From Caldilineaceae bacterium SB0662_bin_25 (lineage in GTDB: Bacteria; Chloroflexota; Anaerolineae; Caldilineales; Caldilineaceae): a stretch of DNA of 43,964 nucleotides. This document shows positions 25,181 to 34,356 of the stretch, piece by piece (position 1 is the stretch's first letter; the number at the start of each line of letters is the position of its first letter). Position numbers and translations under genes: made by a program. The stretch covers positions 1 to 43,964 of the forward strand of contig VXOE01000254.1 in NCBI GenBank assembly GCA_009840225.1, given 5' to 3'. The notes below the pieces were generated by a model. It worked only from the letters and a program-made list of their open reading frames with translations. It did not search any database and was not told where the DNA came from.

Positions 25181-26050
25181 ATGGACCTCCCAGCTGAACT
25201 CTCCACCTATCTTGAAGATTGGAAGACAGAACACACGGTAGCCTTCGCCCTATTGGGCAGCTACGCACGCGGTGATGCCGGGCCTCACAGCGACGTAGAT
25301 GTCGTGCGCTTCGTTGATGACGACAAGCACGAAGACGAAGCCCAAACCTTTCTGCTCGGCAGCAGAGAACGCGTAACGAGGCGGCACGAATACGTAAGCG
25401 CCATGCACAATCCCCAACGCTGGCTTGTCGTGCGCAGCACAGTCACCCCAAGCCAAGTGGAGAGCTGGTTTTCCGAGCCTGAGCAAGCTCTGAATATTAT
25501 CGCCGGTCTTCGCGACGGACGCGCTCTATGGGATCAGAATGGTCAATTTGCGGCCATTCAGTACCGTGCAAAGGAGTTCAAGTGGACGGAGGCGCTACAG
25601 AAAAAGGCTGACCGTCTGGCGGGCAAAGAACTGGTCGGCTGGATCGAAGAGGCTCACAAGGGGTTGGAAGGACTGCAACGCAATGACACCGGGCGCCTGC
25701 TGAATTCCCGCTTCGGTTTGTCCTGGGGACTGGCTTGGGTAATGCGGCTGCACAGGGGAGTGTTTTCTACCAGCGACAACACTTTCTTCAGCGACGTTAT
25801 CGGCGCAGTCGGTCCGGAAACCAGGTGGGCCAGGCTCTTGCACCAGGCCTTTGGCATAGCGACCGAGTCCGATGGTGAGCCCTATACGTTACGCAAAGAA
25901 GTGACGGCCGGCCTGTTGCTTTACTGTGAGACCTTCTCACTCTTGAAGGAATCATTGCCCTTGGACTACTTCCTTCTCATTGAAGCTACGGTTCAGCGAA
26001 TTCGAAGCGAACTGGAGTACAACGTTAGGGGCTCCGAAGGAGGGCCATGA
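25181..26050 (+). CDS. Nucleotidyltransferase domain protein
   Basis: 289-aa protein with the minimal nucleotidyltransferase signature GSYARGDAGPHSDVDVV near residues 23-39: G-S followed by the D-x-D metal pair. The rest is helical (LVGWIEEAHKGLEGLQR, LLYCETFSLLKESLP), resembling proteins annotated as aminoglycoside nucleotidyltransferase-like or as stand-alone NTase-fold proteins with a C-terminal helical domain. The start at ATG 25181 is uncertain because no strong ribosome binding site precedes it and an in-frame start at 25100 would overlap the sulfatase. It lies 13 bp after the sulfatase stop. An antibiotic-resistance role is not supported by anything visible; the physiological substrate is unknown. 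Confidence 0.8.
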   Translation: MDLPAELSTYLEDWKTEHTVAFALLGSYARGDAGPHSDVDVVRFVDDDKHEDEAQTFLLGSRERVTRRHEYVSAMHNPQRWLVVRSTVTPSQVESWFSEPEQALNIIAGLRDGRALWDQNGQFAAIQYRAKEFKWTEALQKKADRLAGKELVGWIEEAHKGLEGLQRNDTGRLLNSRFGLSWGLAWVMRLHRGVFSTSDNTFFSDVIGAVGPETRWARLLHQAFGIATESDGEPYTLRKEVTAGLLLYCETFSLLKESLPLDYFLLIEATVQRIRSELEYNVRGSEGGP

Positions 26051-26344
26051 GGTCCAACTAGCTGAGACGAAAAACTGTGATAGAGCCTGCAGTTGTGGTT
26101 GCGCTTTCCACTTTGATTTCGGTAAACTAGGCGGCAAGAAGGCGTGCTCACTCTCTTCGTCTACAAAGTTAGCGCCTTTGACTCAGGAAATTGAACTACA
26201 GATTCATTAACGTGACACGCTTGCAGCGACTTCATGGGAGTTCGAAACTTGCGACCGCACTGCAACACTTGCGGCCGCCACGTGCCATTGCCAACGATCT
26301 TGAAGAGTGTGACCTCTGTACACGCGCCCAAAGGAGATGAACCA

Positions 26345-27133
26345 ATGCTGACTCAACAACAGGTCGACTTCTATCACGAACACGGTTACCTCAGAATTCC
26401 TGAGGTGTTCACGCCAGAGGAAACACAGGAACTGTCGAAAGAGATGGATCGCCTTGTCGAAGACTGGGCGTTCACGAGCCCAGGCTGGAACGGACCATGG
26501 CGCCTGGCGTATATGGATCCAGAGACAGAAAAGAAATCCAAATTGACCGCTATGCACGATCTACACTTCTACTCTGTTGCCTGGATGCGGGCAGCTACCA
26601 ATCGCAAGCTGGCCAAAGCGCTCAGTCAACTGTTGGGCGACAACGTAGAATTGCACCACACCACCATGCACATCAAGCCCCCTCAGACGGGGCATCCTTT
26701 CCCCATGCACCAAGACAACCCGTTCTACGGCCATCAGGACGGCCGTTTCATTGACGTTCTTGTCCACCTAGATGACACCTCCCATGAGAACGGCGAGATC
26801 CGTTTTCTGGACGGTTCCCACAAAATGGGCCATCTTGATCACGTCACCGAGACAGAAGACGGACCTTGCTCGCCCCACTTACCGACTGACCAGTTCCACT
26901 TGGAGGATACGGTGGCCGTGCCAGCCAAGGCTGGCGATGTCGTTCTCTTCTGCATAGACACGGTCCACGGATCGTACATCAACCAGACCAAGAATCCCCG
27001 GCGGCTGGTGCGAATGGGCTACCGGGACCCCCAGAACCGACAAGAGTATGGTCAAAGCATGGGACGGCCAGGCGTAATGGTGAGCGGATATCGTGAGCGC
27101 AAAGAGGGAGACGAATTGCTGCCAATTGCATAG
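26345..27133 (+). CDS. Phytanoyl-CoA dioxygenase family protein, tandem copy 1
   Basis: 262-aa predicted Fe(II)/2-oxoglutarate oxygenase. The N-terminus LTQQQVDFYHEHGYLRIPEVF is typical. Metal ligands are His and Asp of MHQDNPFY and the distal His of DTVHGSYINQ; the 2-oxoglutarate Arg is probably within RRLVRMGYRDP. AAAGGAGATG with good spacing precedes ATG 26345; the longer frame (26234) lacks support. The next gene is a close paralogue (about 85% identical by eye), separated by 136 bp, so the pair arose by recent tandem duplication. Differences cluster at the C-terminus and at scattered surface positions, while all active-site segments are the same. Confidence 0.93.
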   Translation: MLTQQQVDFYHEHGYLRIPEVFTPEETQELSKEMDRLVEDWAFTSPGWNGPWRLAYMDPETEKKSKLTAMHDLHFYSVAWMRAATNRKLAKALSQLLGDNVELHHTTMHIKPPQTGHPFPMHQDNPFYGHQDGRFIDVLVHLDDTSHENGEIRFLDGSHKMGHLDHVTETEDGPCSPHLPTDQFHLEDTVAVPAKAGDVVLFCIDTVHGSYINQTKNPRRLVRMGYRDPQNRQEYGQSMGRPGVMVSGYRERKEGDELLPIA

Positions 27134-27269
27134 AACTTAGACAGACTATACCGTCCTTGATTGGGGACGTGAGCAGCGGCCTCATCCCCAGACTGGGCAT
27201 CAAGAGGAACTCGGGGCCGCATTACTGCATGGGCGCATTTTTCTCTACAAAGGCATAGGAGAGGACCCA

Positions 27270-28070
27270 ATGCTCACGCAACAACAGATCGACTTCTATC
27301 ACGAGCACGGCTTTTTGCGCATTCCGCGCGTCTTTACCCCTGAAGAAACGGCGGAGCTTTCCGACGAGTTGGACCGACTTGTCGAAGACTGGGCCTTCAC
27401 AAACCCCGGCTGGTCCGGGCCCTGGCGTCAGGCCTACATGGACCCGGAAACCGAAAGAAAGTCCAAGCTGACAGCGATGCAAGACCTGCACTACTACTCG
27501 GTCGCCTGGATGCGGGCGGCGACGAATCCCAGGCTCGCTGAGGCACTGAGCGACTTACTGGGCCCCAATGTGGAACTTCACCATACCACTCTCCACATTA
27601 AGCCTCCGCAGACTGGACATCCCTTCCCGCTACACCAGGACAACCCGTTCTATCCACATCAGGACGGCCGCTTCATCGACGTCTTGGTACACCTGGACGA
27701 CACTTGTCATGAAAACGGGGAGATCCGATTCCTGGATGGCTCGCACAAGATGGGCCACCTTGAACATATCACCGAGACCGAGGACGGCCCCTGCTCGCCT
27801 CATTTGCCCACCGACAGATTTTACCTCGAAGATACCGTGGCCGTTCCGGCAGAGGCCGGGGATGTAGTTGTTTTCTGCATCGATACGATTCACGGCTCCT
27901 ACATCAACCAGACGAGGAAGCCCCGCCGGCTCGTGCGCATGGGGTACCGTGATCCGCAGAATCGCGAGGTTGCCGGGCAGAGAGTTGAACGGGCCGGCTT
28001 GATCGTAAGCGGCTACCGCGAGCGCAAAGAGGGCGATGAATTGTGGCCGACGAAGGCTGCCAACACATAG
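27270..28070 (+). CDS. Phytanoyl-CoA dioxygenase family protein, tandem copy 2
   Basis: 266-aa paralogue of the preceding gene, sharing the metal motif (LHQDNPFY), the distal His (DTIHGSYINQ) and the RRLVRMGYRDP stretch. The longest difference is the last 25 residues and a four-residue extension at the end. AGGAGAGGA lies before the ATG. It is followed 36 bp later by a GMC oxidoreductase in the same direction, so an oxidative sequence (hydroxylation, then alcohol oxidation) is plausible. Conservation of catalytic residues in both copies suggests that neither is a pseudogene. Substrates are unknown. Confidence 0.93.
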   Translation: MLTQQQIDFYHEHGFLRIPRVFTPEETAELSDELDRLVEDWAFTNPGWSGPWRQAYMDPETERKSKLTAMQDLHYYSVAWMRAATNPRLAEALSDLLGPNVELHHTTLHIKPPQTGHPFPLHQDNPFYPHQDGRFIDVLVHLDDTCHENGEIRFLDGSHKMGHLEHITETEDGPCSPHLPTDRFYLEDTVAVPAEAGDVVVFCIDTIHGSYINQTRKPRRLVRMGYRDPQNREVAGQRVERAGLIVSGYRERKEGDELWPTKAANT

Positions 28071-28106
28071 TCCTGCGGGCCCCATACTCTAGAGAACAGT
28101 TGCCGC

Positions 28107-29636
28107 GTGATCTATGACACTCTAATCGTTGGCTCTGGGTCGGCGGGAAACATTCTTGCTTCCCGCTTGACGGAAGATTCAACCCGTCAATTGCTTCTCC
28201 TCGAGGCAGGCCCAGACTACACCTCAACTGATGCATTGCCAGCCGACATTCGACTGGGCTATGGAACGACATCGGGCATAATCGCAGAGAGCCACGACTG
28301 GGGTTATACAGGGGTGGCTTCACCGCTGCGCGACGACATGCCGGTTCCCCGGGGCAAGCTGGTGGGCGGATCAAGCGCCGTGAATGCGCAGATATTCCTG
28401 CGCGGCATACCAGAAGATTTCGCCGCTTGGACCGAAATGGGGAACGACAGGTGGAGCTTCGAACAGGTTCTACCTTACTACTGCAAACTTGAGAACGACC
28501 ACGATTTTGGTTCGGAGGCATTCCACGGCAGCGACGGGCCCATCGGTGTGCGCCGGTACCCTGAAGAGGAGTGGGGTCCGGATCAACGGGCCTGGGCCGA
28601 AGCCTGCAGGCAAGCCGGGTTCCCGGAGTGTCCCGACGCCAATCTCCCGGGTTCGACCGGCATTGGCCCCTATCCTCTCAACAACATAGCGGGTGTGCGC
28701 CAGAGTACTGCTGTGACATACCTGGCTGCCGCCCGAAACCGTCCCAATCTCCACGTCGCGGCCGACTGCACGACGCGACGGCTCCTTTTGGAGAAGGGAA
28801 GGGCCGTCGGCGTGGAGGTGGAATGCAATGGTATGGTGGACAGGTTTTACGCAGAAGAGACTGTGCTCTGCGCGGGTGCGATTGGGACACCACAGATTCT
28901 GATGCTTTCCGGTATCGGCCCGGCGCAACACATACAGGAAGTTGGAATAAATGTCATTCATCACCTTCCGGGTGTCGGAGCGAACCTACGCGACCACCCG
29001 ACTGTAAATCTGACCTGGAATCTGTTGTTCAAGCCTACGGACCTCTTTCACTGGCATCAGGCCGGCTTGCGATTCACGGCTACTGATTCGCATCTATACA
29101 ATGATATGATCGTCTATGTCGGTGCTGTGCCGGGCTATGCTGGAGGCAGCGCAGATCATCTTTTCGTGCGCCCAACCCTCAACCTCGCAGTAGGAAATGG
29201 AGAGTTGCGTTTGCGCACTGACAGCATCGGAGACCAGCCTGGGCTCAATTACCGGTATTTCGAGGAGCAGTTCGACCGCGAGCGTCAGCGGGAAGCCATC
29301 CGGCTCTGCACCGAACTGATAGAGGAGCACCCAGCATTTCGCGGCATCCGCGGAGGCGTTTTGGATGGACCGGGCGAAGCGTTGCAGGATGACCAGGCCT
29401 TGGATCGCTGGATGCTTGCCAACGCCGACACGGGTCACCACAGTTCAAGTACCTGCAGAATGGGGCAGCCATCGGACCCAATGGCTGTTGCCGATCAGAC
29501 CGGGCGGGTGTATGGAATCGATGGCCTTCGAATCGTCGACGCCTCACTGATGCCGGACAGCGTGCGCGCAAACATCAACGCAACGGTTATGATGATTGCC
29601 GAAAAGATTGCTGCGGAGATGGCCGGCAGTTACTAA
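28107..29636 (+). CDS. GMC family FAD-dependent oxidoreductase (choline dehydrogenase-like)
   Basis: 509-aa flavoprotein oxidising an alcohol to an aldehyde or ketone. The FAD-binding GSGSAGN is at residues 8-14. GMC signature 1 (VPRGKLVGGSSAVNAQIFLRG) and signature 2 (GAIGTPQILMLSGIGPA) are both present. The C-terminal catalytic pair is His in HHSSSTCRMG and Asn in RANINATVMMIAEK. Length and motif order are normal for choline dehydrogenase/glucose-methanol-choline members. The start is GTG 28107 with a weak ribosome binding site (AGAGAA), perhaps translated by coupling to the PhyH gene upstream. Its neighbourhood suggests oxidation of a hydroxylated product. The electron acceptor (oxygen or a quinone-linked carrier) cannot be read from the sequence. 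Confidence 0.95.
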   Translation: MIYDTLIVGSGSAGNILASRLTEDSTRQLLLLEAGPDYTSTDALPADIRLGYGTTSGIIAESHDWGYTGVASPLRDDMPVPRGKLVGGSSAVNAQIFLRGIPEDFAAWTEMGNDRWSFEQVLPYYCKLENDHDFGSEAFHGSDGPIGVRRYPEEEWGPDQRAWAEACRQAGFPECPDANLPGSTGIGPYPLNNIAGVRQSTAVTYLAAARNRPNLHVAADCTTRRLLLEKGRAVGVEVECNGMVDRFYAEETVLCAGAIGTPQILMLSGIGPAQHIQEVGINVIHHLPGVGANLRDHPTVNLTWNLLFKPTDLFHWHQAGLRFTATDSHLYNDMIVYVGAVPGYAGGSADHLFVRPTLNLAVGNGELRLRTDSIGDQPGLNYRYFEEQFDRERQREAIRLCTELIEEHPAFRGIRGGVLDGPGEALQDDQALDRWMLANADTGHHSSSTCRMGQPSDPMAVADQTGRVYGIDGLRIVDASLMPDSVRANINATVMMIAEKIAAEMAGSY

Positions 29637-29734
29637 GTGCAACCGAAAGATTCGACAATGCCAGGACTCGATTCCGGTTGTCTAGTCCGGGCCTAACGTA
29701 GCTATTTCGACAGGAACAGTGTGGAGTTTGAGAT

Positions 29735-30733
29735 ATGACCAGTCGCATACTAATTACCGACTATGCATGGCCGGACCTTGATATAGAAAAAGAGGTCCTG
29801 TCCGCCGTTAGGGGCGAGATTATGGTGGCCGGAGGAGGATCGCCGGATGAAATCATCGCCCTTGCCCCTCAGGCAGACGCCATCCTGACATGTTGGAAGG
29901 ATGTGCCGGCCGAGGCCCTGGATATTGCGCCAAATTGCAGGGTTGTCAGCCGGTATGGGATAGGGCTGGACAACATCCCGATTGGACGCGCCACCGAACT
30001 TGGCATGCTGGTGACCAATGTTCCCGACTTTTGTCTGGAGGAGGTGTCCGATCACGTCATGGCCCTTTTGCTGGCGACCGCACGTCAGATCTTGCCATTG
30101 GCGCGCACGCCTGAGCGAAGTGGATGGACACGAGAAACGCCCCGTCCGATTCCGCGGGTGAGCGGCCAGACGCTGGGGCTCATCGGCTTTGGAAATATCG
30201 CCCGCGCTCTTGTTCCCAAGGCCCTGGGGTTCGGTCTTCGGGTAATCGCATTTACACCGAGGCTTCAACCAGAAGACGCGCCGGACGGGGTTGAGGTGAC
30301 CAACGACCTTGGGCAGATGCTTGCTGAGGCTGACTATGTGTCAATCCATTGCCCGCTAACCGAGGAAACGGATCAACTCATTGACGATGTCGCGCTAGGC
30401 CGGATGAAACGCTCGGCCATACTGATCAACACGAGTCGGGGTGGTGTCATTGACGAGGAGGCGCTGATCCGTGCGCTGCAGGAAGGGCGCATCGCGGGGG
30501 CAGCTCTCGATGTCACCGATCCGGAACCGCCGGCAGCAGAAAACCCTCTTTTGTCTCTTGAAAATGTGATCGTGACGCCGCATGCCGCCTTCTATTCGGT
30601 AGCGGCCACGGCTGAACTGGCGCGCAAAGCGGCGGAGAACGTTGTCACCGTCCTGCGCGGGGGCGTTCCCAAGACGCTGGTGAATACAGAGGTGCTGGAC
30701 CAGGAGAACTGTCGATTGCCCAGCCAGGGTTGA
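29735..30733 (+). CDS. D-2-hydroxyacid dehydrogenase (phosphoglycerate dehydrogenase-like)
   Basis: 332-aa NAD-dependent dehydrogenase. The Rossmann motif GLIGFGNIARAL is preceded by the catalytic-domain region VVSRYGIGLDNIPIGRATELG. The catalytic triad is visible: Arg in LINTSRGGVIDEEAL, Glu in DVTDPEPP and His in VTPHAAFYS. It is shorter than full SerA proteins, lacking ACT/regulatory domains, so it acts as a stand-alone hydroxypyruvate/glyoxylate reductase-like or 2-hydroxyacid dehydrogenase. It is convergent with the activator gene of the methyl-transfer operon (19 bp apart). Together with the hydroxypyruvate-isomerase-like protein in this window, a link to hydroxypyruvate/glycerate is conceivable but is inference. 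Confidence 0.94.
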   Translation: MTSRILITDYAWPDLDIEKEVLSAVRGEIMVAGGGSPDEIIALAPQADAILTCWKDVPAEALDIAPNCRVVSRYGIGLDNIPIGRATELGMLVTNVPDFCLEEVSDHVMALLLATARQILPLARTPERSGWTRETPRPIPRVSGQTLGLIGFGNIARALVPKALGFGLRVIAFTPRLQPEDAPDGVEVTNDLGQMLAEADYVSIHCPLTEETDQLIDDVALGRMKRSAILINTSRGGVIDEEALIRALQEGRIAGAALDVTDPEPPAAENPLLSLENVIVTPHAAFYSVAATAELARKAAENVVTVLRGGVPKTLVNTEVLDQENCRLPSQG

Positions 30734-30752
30734 ATACTGTAGGGACAGTGCC

Positions 30753-32663
30753 TCATCGCATATCAGTCTCGACCATTTGCTCTATTCCAAGGTCGTCCAG
30801 TTCAGGAAACTGAAGCACGGCCAGGAACGAATCATTGAAGTCGCCCCTCCCGGAAAGTTCATGATACTCGACGATTTGTGGCAGTGATCGAGCGACCTGC
30901 CGCTCGCGGAAAGAAAGAAGCGCGATTTTGGCGCCCTCCCCGGCCGCGTTGCCGACGGCCTTGATTCTTTCAACGGGAACAGGGGGCACAAGCCCAATGA
31001 TGCGGGCGCTCTGGGGATTTATATAACTGCCAAAAGAACCGGCCAGGAATATCTCGACAAGCTCATCTGCCTCCACGCCCAACTCCTGCATCACCACGTC
31101 GATTCCTCCTGCGATCGACCCCTTAGCAAACTGTAGTTCACGTACGTCACGCTGCGTCAGGACTATCGACTTCCCACTACCAGACTCTTCAGGCCAAGCC
31201 AGGACGAAGGAGCGCCGCCCCTCCTCGTCGGTAATTATTCGGCGCGCCAGTTCTGGGGACACCAGTTCGTTCGCCTCTTCGGCCTTCACGAAACGGCCTG
31301 ACGGAAGCATCAGACTGCTCAGCCGGAGTTGAGCTACAACATCCAACAGGCCGGAACCGCAGAGCCCAATTGGAGGCACATCGCCAATCACCTGGAGCTC
31401 CAGCCCATCGGGGTTGATCGTCACGGCTTCAATTGCGCCGGTACTGGCACGCATACCGTCCTGAATCTGTGCGCCCTCAAAGGCCGGACCGGCGGGCGCG
31501 GCCGTCGCCACAGTGCGGGAGGCAGAACCCAGGATGATCTCGCCGTTCGTGCCTACGTCGACCAGCAGACGTACGCCTTCATTTTGCGCCAGGCCGGTTG
31601 CCAACAGCCCGGCAACGAGGTCTGCTCCTACGTATGCGCCGAGATAGGGTAGGCAGTGAATCTGGGCCTGGGGTAGGATTTCCAGGCCAACCTCTTGCGC
31701 CGATGCCTGAACCATATCCTCGACAGCGGGAATAAATGGTTCGAGACCAATAGGTTCCGGGTCCACGCCCAGGAACAGGTGCTGCATCGTGGCATTGCCA
31801 GCGGTCACCACTTCATATACTTCGTAGGGCGCCACTTCCCCTTCATTGAGTAGCTGTGCGATCAGGCCGTTAAGCGTGCGCAGGATGACTTGATTGAGTT
31901 CGGACAATCCGTCCTCGTGGAGCATCGTATAGCTGATTCTTGAAATTACATCGGCCCCCTGTACAGCTTGGCCGTTGAGCGCGGATCGGACTGCAACCGG
32001 GGCTCCGCTATTCAGGTCGATCAGCATGCCAACGACCGTCGTTGTCCCTATGTCGAAGGCCAAACCGAAAAGGCGGTCGGTGGTATCGCCTCCTTCGACG
32101 CTGACCAGTTCGTGGCCAACCACCACTGCGGTGACATGCCAGTCGTTGCGGCGCAGAACACCAGGCAACTGACGCAGCAGGTTCAGAGAGGCTTCCACGG
32201 CATAGCCTTCCGGCTCTAGTGCGTCGCGGATGCGGCTGAAGTCGCTGCGCTGGTCCTCAAGCGATGGCGGGGCGAGTGTCAGTGGAACCTTGTTGACGTT
32301 GGGATTCAGGATTACGTGGCGGTCAAAGCCCATCAATGCTGCTTTGGGGTTCCCCATCAGCCGAGGAACGTGGCAGACGACATCGGAGTTGGCTTCGCTG
32401 CGGCAGGAGAGCCGCCAGCCGTCTGCCAGTTCTGCGTCGGTGAAAATCCTGCGGTCGGCCGCAGTGGCCCCGTTATTGCCGTGGAGGATACGGACCTTGC
32501 ATTTGCCGCATGTCCCTTTGGCGCCGCAGGTGCTATCGATAGGCAGACCGATCCAATTGGCGGCGTTGAATATCGTCATTCCGGGTGGAACGCGGGTCAC
32601 CTTGTCGTGGGGACGGAACTCGATGGAGATCTTCGTTGTGCCTGAGGGCGCAGTGGTTGTCAT
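30753..32663 (-). CDS. Ferredoxin-ASKHA protein, reductive activator of corrinoid proteins (RACE/RamA-like)
   Basis: 636-aa protein. The N-terminal [2Fe-2S] ferredoxin domain has Cys ligands in CGAKGTCGKCKV (near residues 41-52) and a fourth Cys in LSCRSEA. A linker follows, then an actin-like ATPase (ASKHA) region: FGLAFDIGTTTVVGMLID (phosphate 1), LLVDVGTNGEIILG (phosphate 2) and the IFLAGSFGSYIN end. This is the architecture of RamA/RACE proteins, which use ATP to reduce inactive Co(II) corrinoid to Co(I) (family knowledge). It is last in the minus-strand operon, 43 bp after the methyltransferase. The Shine-Dalgarno is weak. Its presence strongly supports a corrinoid methyl-transfer function for the operon. 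Confidence 0.94.
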   Translation of the reverse strand: MTTTAPSGTTKISIEFRPHDKVTRVPPGMTIFNAANWIGLPIDSTCGAKGTCGKCKVRILHGNNGATAADRRIFTDAELADGWRLSCRSEANSDVVCHVPRLMGNPKAALMGFDRHVILNPNVNKVPLTLAPPSLEDQRSDFSRIRDALEPEGYAVEASLNLLRQLPGVLRRNDWHVTAVVVGHELVSVEGGDTTDRLFGLAFDIGTTTVVGMLIDLNSGAPVAVRSALNGQAVQGADVISRISYTMLHEDGLSELNQVILRTLNGLIAQLLNEGEVAPYEVYEVVTAGNATMQHLFLGVDPEPIGLEPFIPAVEDMVQASAQEVGLEILPQAQIHCLPYLGAYVGADLVAGLLATGLAQNEGVRLLVDVGTNGEIILGSASRTVATAAPAGPAFEGAQIQDGMRASTGAIEAVTINPDGLELQVIGDVPPIGLCGSGLLDVVAQLRLSSLMLPSGRFVKAEEANELVSPELARRIITDEEGRRSFVLAWPEESGSGKSIVLTQRDVRELQFAKGSIAGGIDVVMQELGVEADELVEIFLAGSFGSYINPQSARIIGLVPPVPVERIKAVGNAAGEGAKIALLSFRERQVARSLPQIVEYHELSGRGDFNDSFLAVLQFPELDDLGIEQMVETDMR

Positions 32664-32706
32664 GGCAGCGAACGCAAATGCGTGTGCGTTGTGAACGGAG
32701 CGAAGG

Positions 32707-33576
32707 CTATCCCAATGCTTGCTGGCGCTTTCGTTCCGTTCGAAATGCCTGAATCAGGTTGCCCGCATAGGCGTCGTGCCCCATTAGCAGGTCGGCGGCG
32801 TAGATGGTGTGGCGGATTTCGGCTTCGAGGGGATTAGTGATGGCTGAGGTCAATCCAGCCGCGATCGCCATCGAGAGAAACGCAGCATTTACGGTTGGGC
32901 GCCAGGGAAGGCCGAACGAGATGTTGCTAGCCCCACAAGTCATGTTGACGCCAAGATTCTCGCGTATCAGGCGAATCGTCTCCAGTGTGATAAGGGCGGC
33001 GTTGTCATCGGCGCTAACGGTCAGAGCAAGTGGGTCGATTACAACGTCTTCGGATGGTATGCCGTGGTCAGCGGCGCGCTCTACGATCTTTGTTGCTATA
33101 CGAAGCCGCTCCTGCGGGTCGTTGGAGATACCTGTATCGTCATTGGCGACGCCTACGACCGCCGCGCCGTATTTCTTGACCAGTGGCAGCACCGTTTCCA
33201 GCCTCTCATCCTCGTAGGTGACCGAATTGACGAGGGCCTTGCCTTCATAGACCGCGAGCCCTTCTTCCAGCGCTTCTACCACCGATGAATCAATGGAAAT
33301 CGGCACGTCTACAGTCTGTTGGACGGCCTGAATCGCCTGACGGAGGATTTCCGGTTCAACTCCGTCCACGGGTACGCCAGCGTTAACGTCGAGCACATGG
33401 GCGTGCGCCTCTACCTGCCGGCGCGCGTCGCGGCAGACCATTGTCATATCGCGTTCAATCATCTGCTTGGTCAGGATTTTGCGGCCGGTGGGGTTGATGC
33501 GTTCGCCAATGATTACAAAGGGGTGTTCGGGGCCTATGACGACAGTCTGTTTCGCGGACGAAATCACTGTATTCAT
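32707..33576 (-). CDS. Methyltetrahydrofolate:corrinoid methyltransferase (pterin-binding family)
   Basis: 289-aa TIM-barrel enzyme of the AcsE/MtgA/MtvA type. It moves a methyl group between a corrinoid protein and tetrahydrofolate. Pterin-binding features include GERINPTGRK near residues 24-33, LDVNAGVPVDG, ISIDSSVVEAL, a conserved Asn in LVNSVTYEDE and GASNISFGLPWRPTVNAAFLSMAIAAGL. The length is usual for the family and lacks additional domains. It lies 6 bp downstream of the corrinoid-protein gene in the same direction, an arrangement typical of methyltransferase II partners. In this context it would channel methyl groups into the folate pool, or the reverse. Confidence 0.94.
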   Translation of the reverse strand: MNTVISSAKQTVVIGPEHPFVIIGERINPTGRKILTKQMIERDMTMVCRDARRQVEAHAHVLDVNAGVPVDGVEPEILRQAIQAVQQTVDVPISIDSSVVEALEEGLAVYEGKALVNSVTYEDERLETVLPLVKKYGAAVVGVANDDTGISNDPQERLRIATKIVERAADHGIPSEDVVIDPLALTVSADDNAALITLETIRLIRENLGVNMTCGASNISFGLPWRPTVNAAFLSMAIAAGLTSAITNPLEAEIRHTIYAADLLMGHDAYAGNLIQAFRTERKRQQALG

Positions 33577-33582
33577 GCAGGT

Positions 33583-34341
33583 TTACTCTTCGTGCTGTCC
33601 GGACTTGACCATAAGCTCTTCGACGGCCTGGACTCCTCGTGCCAAAGCTGAAGCGCCCTCACTGTCGTCGCCTCCCATGCTGACGTCATATCCCATGTCG
33701 ACCATGAGTTGCTTCGCCAAGCGTACCGCGGCGCTGGCATCGGGAGCAAAACCGTCGGCGCCAACGCTATCGGCGTATTCCTGTGTAACGGGAGCGCCAC
33801 CGACCATGACTTTGACAGAGTCTCGCAGACCAGCATCGGCCAGCGCGGCCAGGTTGGACTTGAAAAAGGGCATTGTTGTCGTCAGGAAGGCGGAGAATCC
33901 CAGGAGTTGGGGCTGGTGTTCCTGTGTGGCGGCGACCACTTCTTCCGGCTTGACATTGACGCCCAGATCAACGATTTCGAAGCCCTCGCCCTCCAACATG
34001 ATATTACAGAGATTCTTACCGATGTCGTGCACATCGCCCTTAACAGTCAACATGACAACCTTGCCAATCGGCTCCGCGCCTTTATCGACAAGCAGGGGTC
34101 GCAGCAGGGCCATCGCCCCTTGCATCGCTCGCGCCGCGACCAGCATTTCGGGGACGAAGTATTCGCCGATTTCGAAGAGACGGCCGACTTCCTGCAAAGA
34201 AGGTATGAGTGCGCCGAAGAGGATATCGAGCGGATCCATTCCGAGTTCGATACCTTCTTGGGTCAACTCGACCACCTCAGCAGCTTCACCGACTAAGGTG
34301 TGTTCGTACAGCCCTTTTTTGATTTCTTCTTCGCGGCTCAT
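33583..34341 (-). CDS. Corrinoid (cobalamin-binding) methyl-carrier protein
   Basis: 252-aa carrier of the MtbC/MttC/MtvC kind. Residues about 1-95 form the helical cap domain (VELTQEGIELGMDPLDILFGALIPSLQEVGRLFEIGEYFVPEML). From about 100 on is the Rossmann-like B12 domain with DVHDIGKNL, where the His replaces the lower axial base of cobalamin, and the Gly-rich VMVGGAPVT region. The methyl group rides on cobalt between the substrate methyltransferase and the folate methyltransferase. The gene is between the UroD-type methyltransferase (15 bp) and the folate methyltransferase (6 bp). The C-terminus after the B12 domain has an additional 30-40 residue acidic/helical tail. Confidence 0.95.
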   Translation of the reverse strand: MSREEEIKKGLYEHTLVGEAAEVVELTQEGIELGMDPLDILFGALIPSLQEVGRLFEIGEYFVPEMLVAARAMQGAMALLRPLLVDKGAEPIGKVVMLTVKGDVHDIGKNLCNIMLEGEGFEIVDLGVNVKPEEVVAATQEHQPQLLGFSAFLTTTMPFFKSNLAALADAGLRDSVKVMVGGAPVTQEYADSVGADGFAPDASAAVRLAKQLMVDMGYDVSMGGDDSEGASALARGVQAVEELMVKSGQHEE

Positions 34342-34356
34342 GGTACAGGGCTCCTG

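Noticed and set aside
25181-26050. Aminoglycoside resistance gene
   Set aside because: Only the generic nucleotidyltransferase signature is visible; nothing identifies a drug-modifying subfamily, so only the general call was kept.
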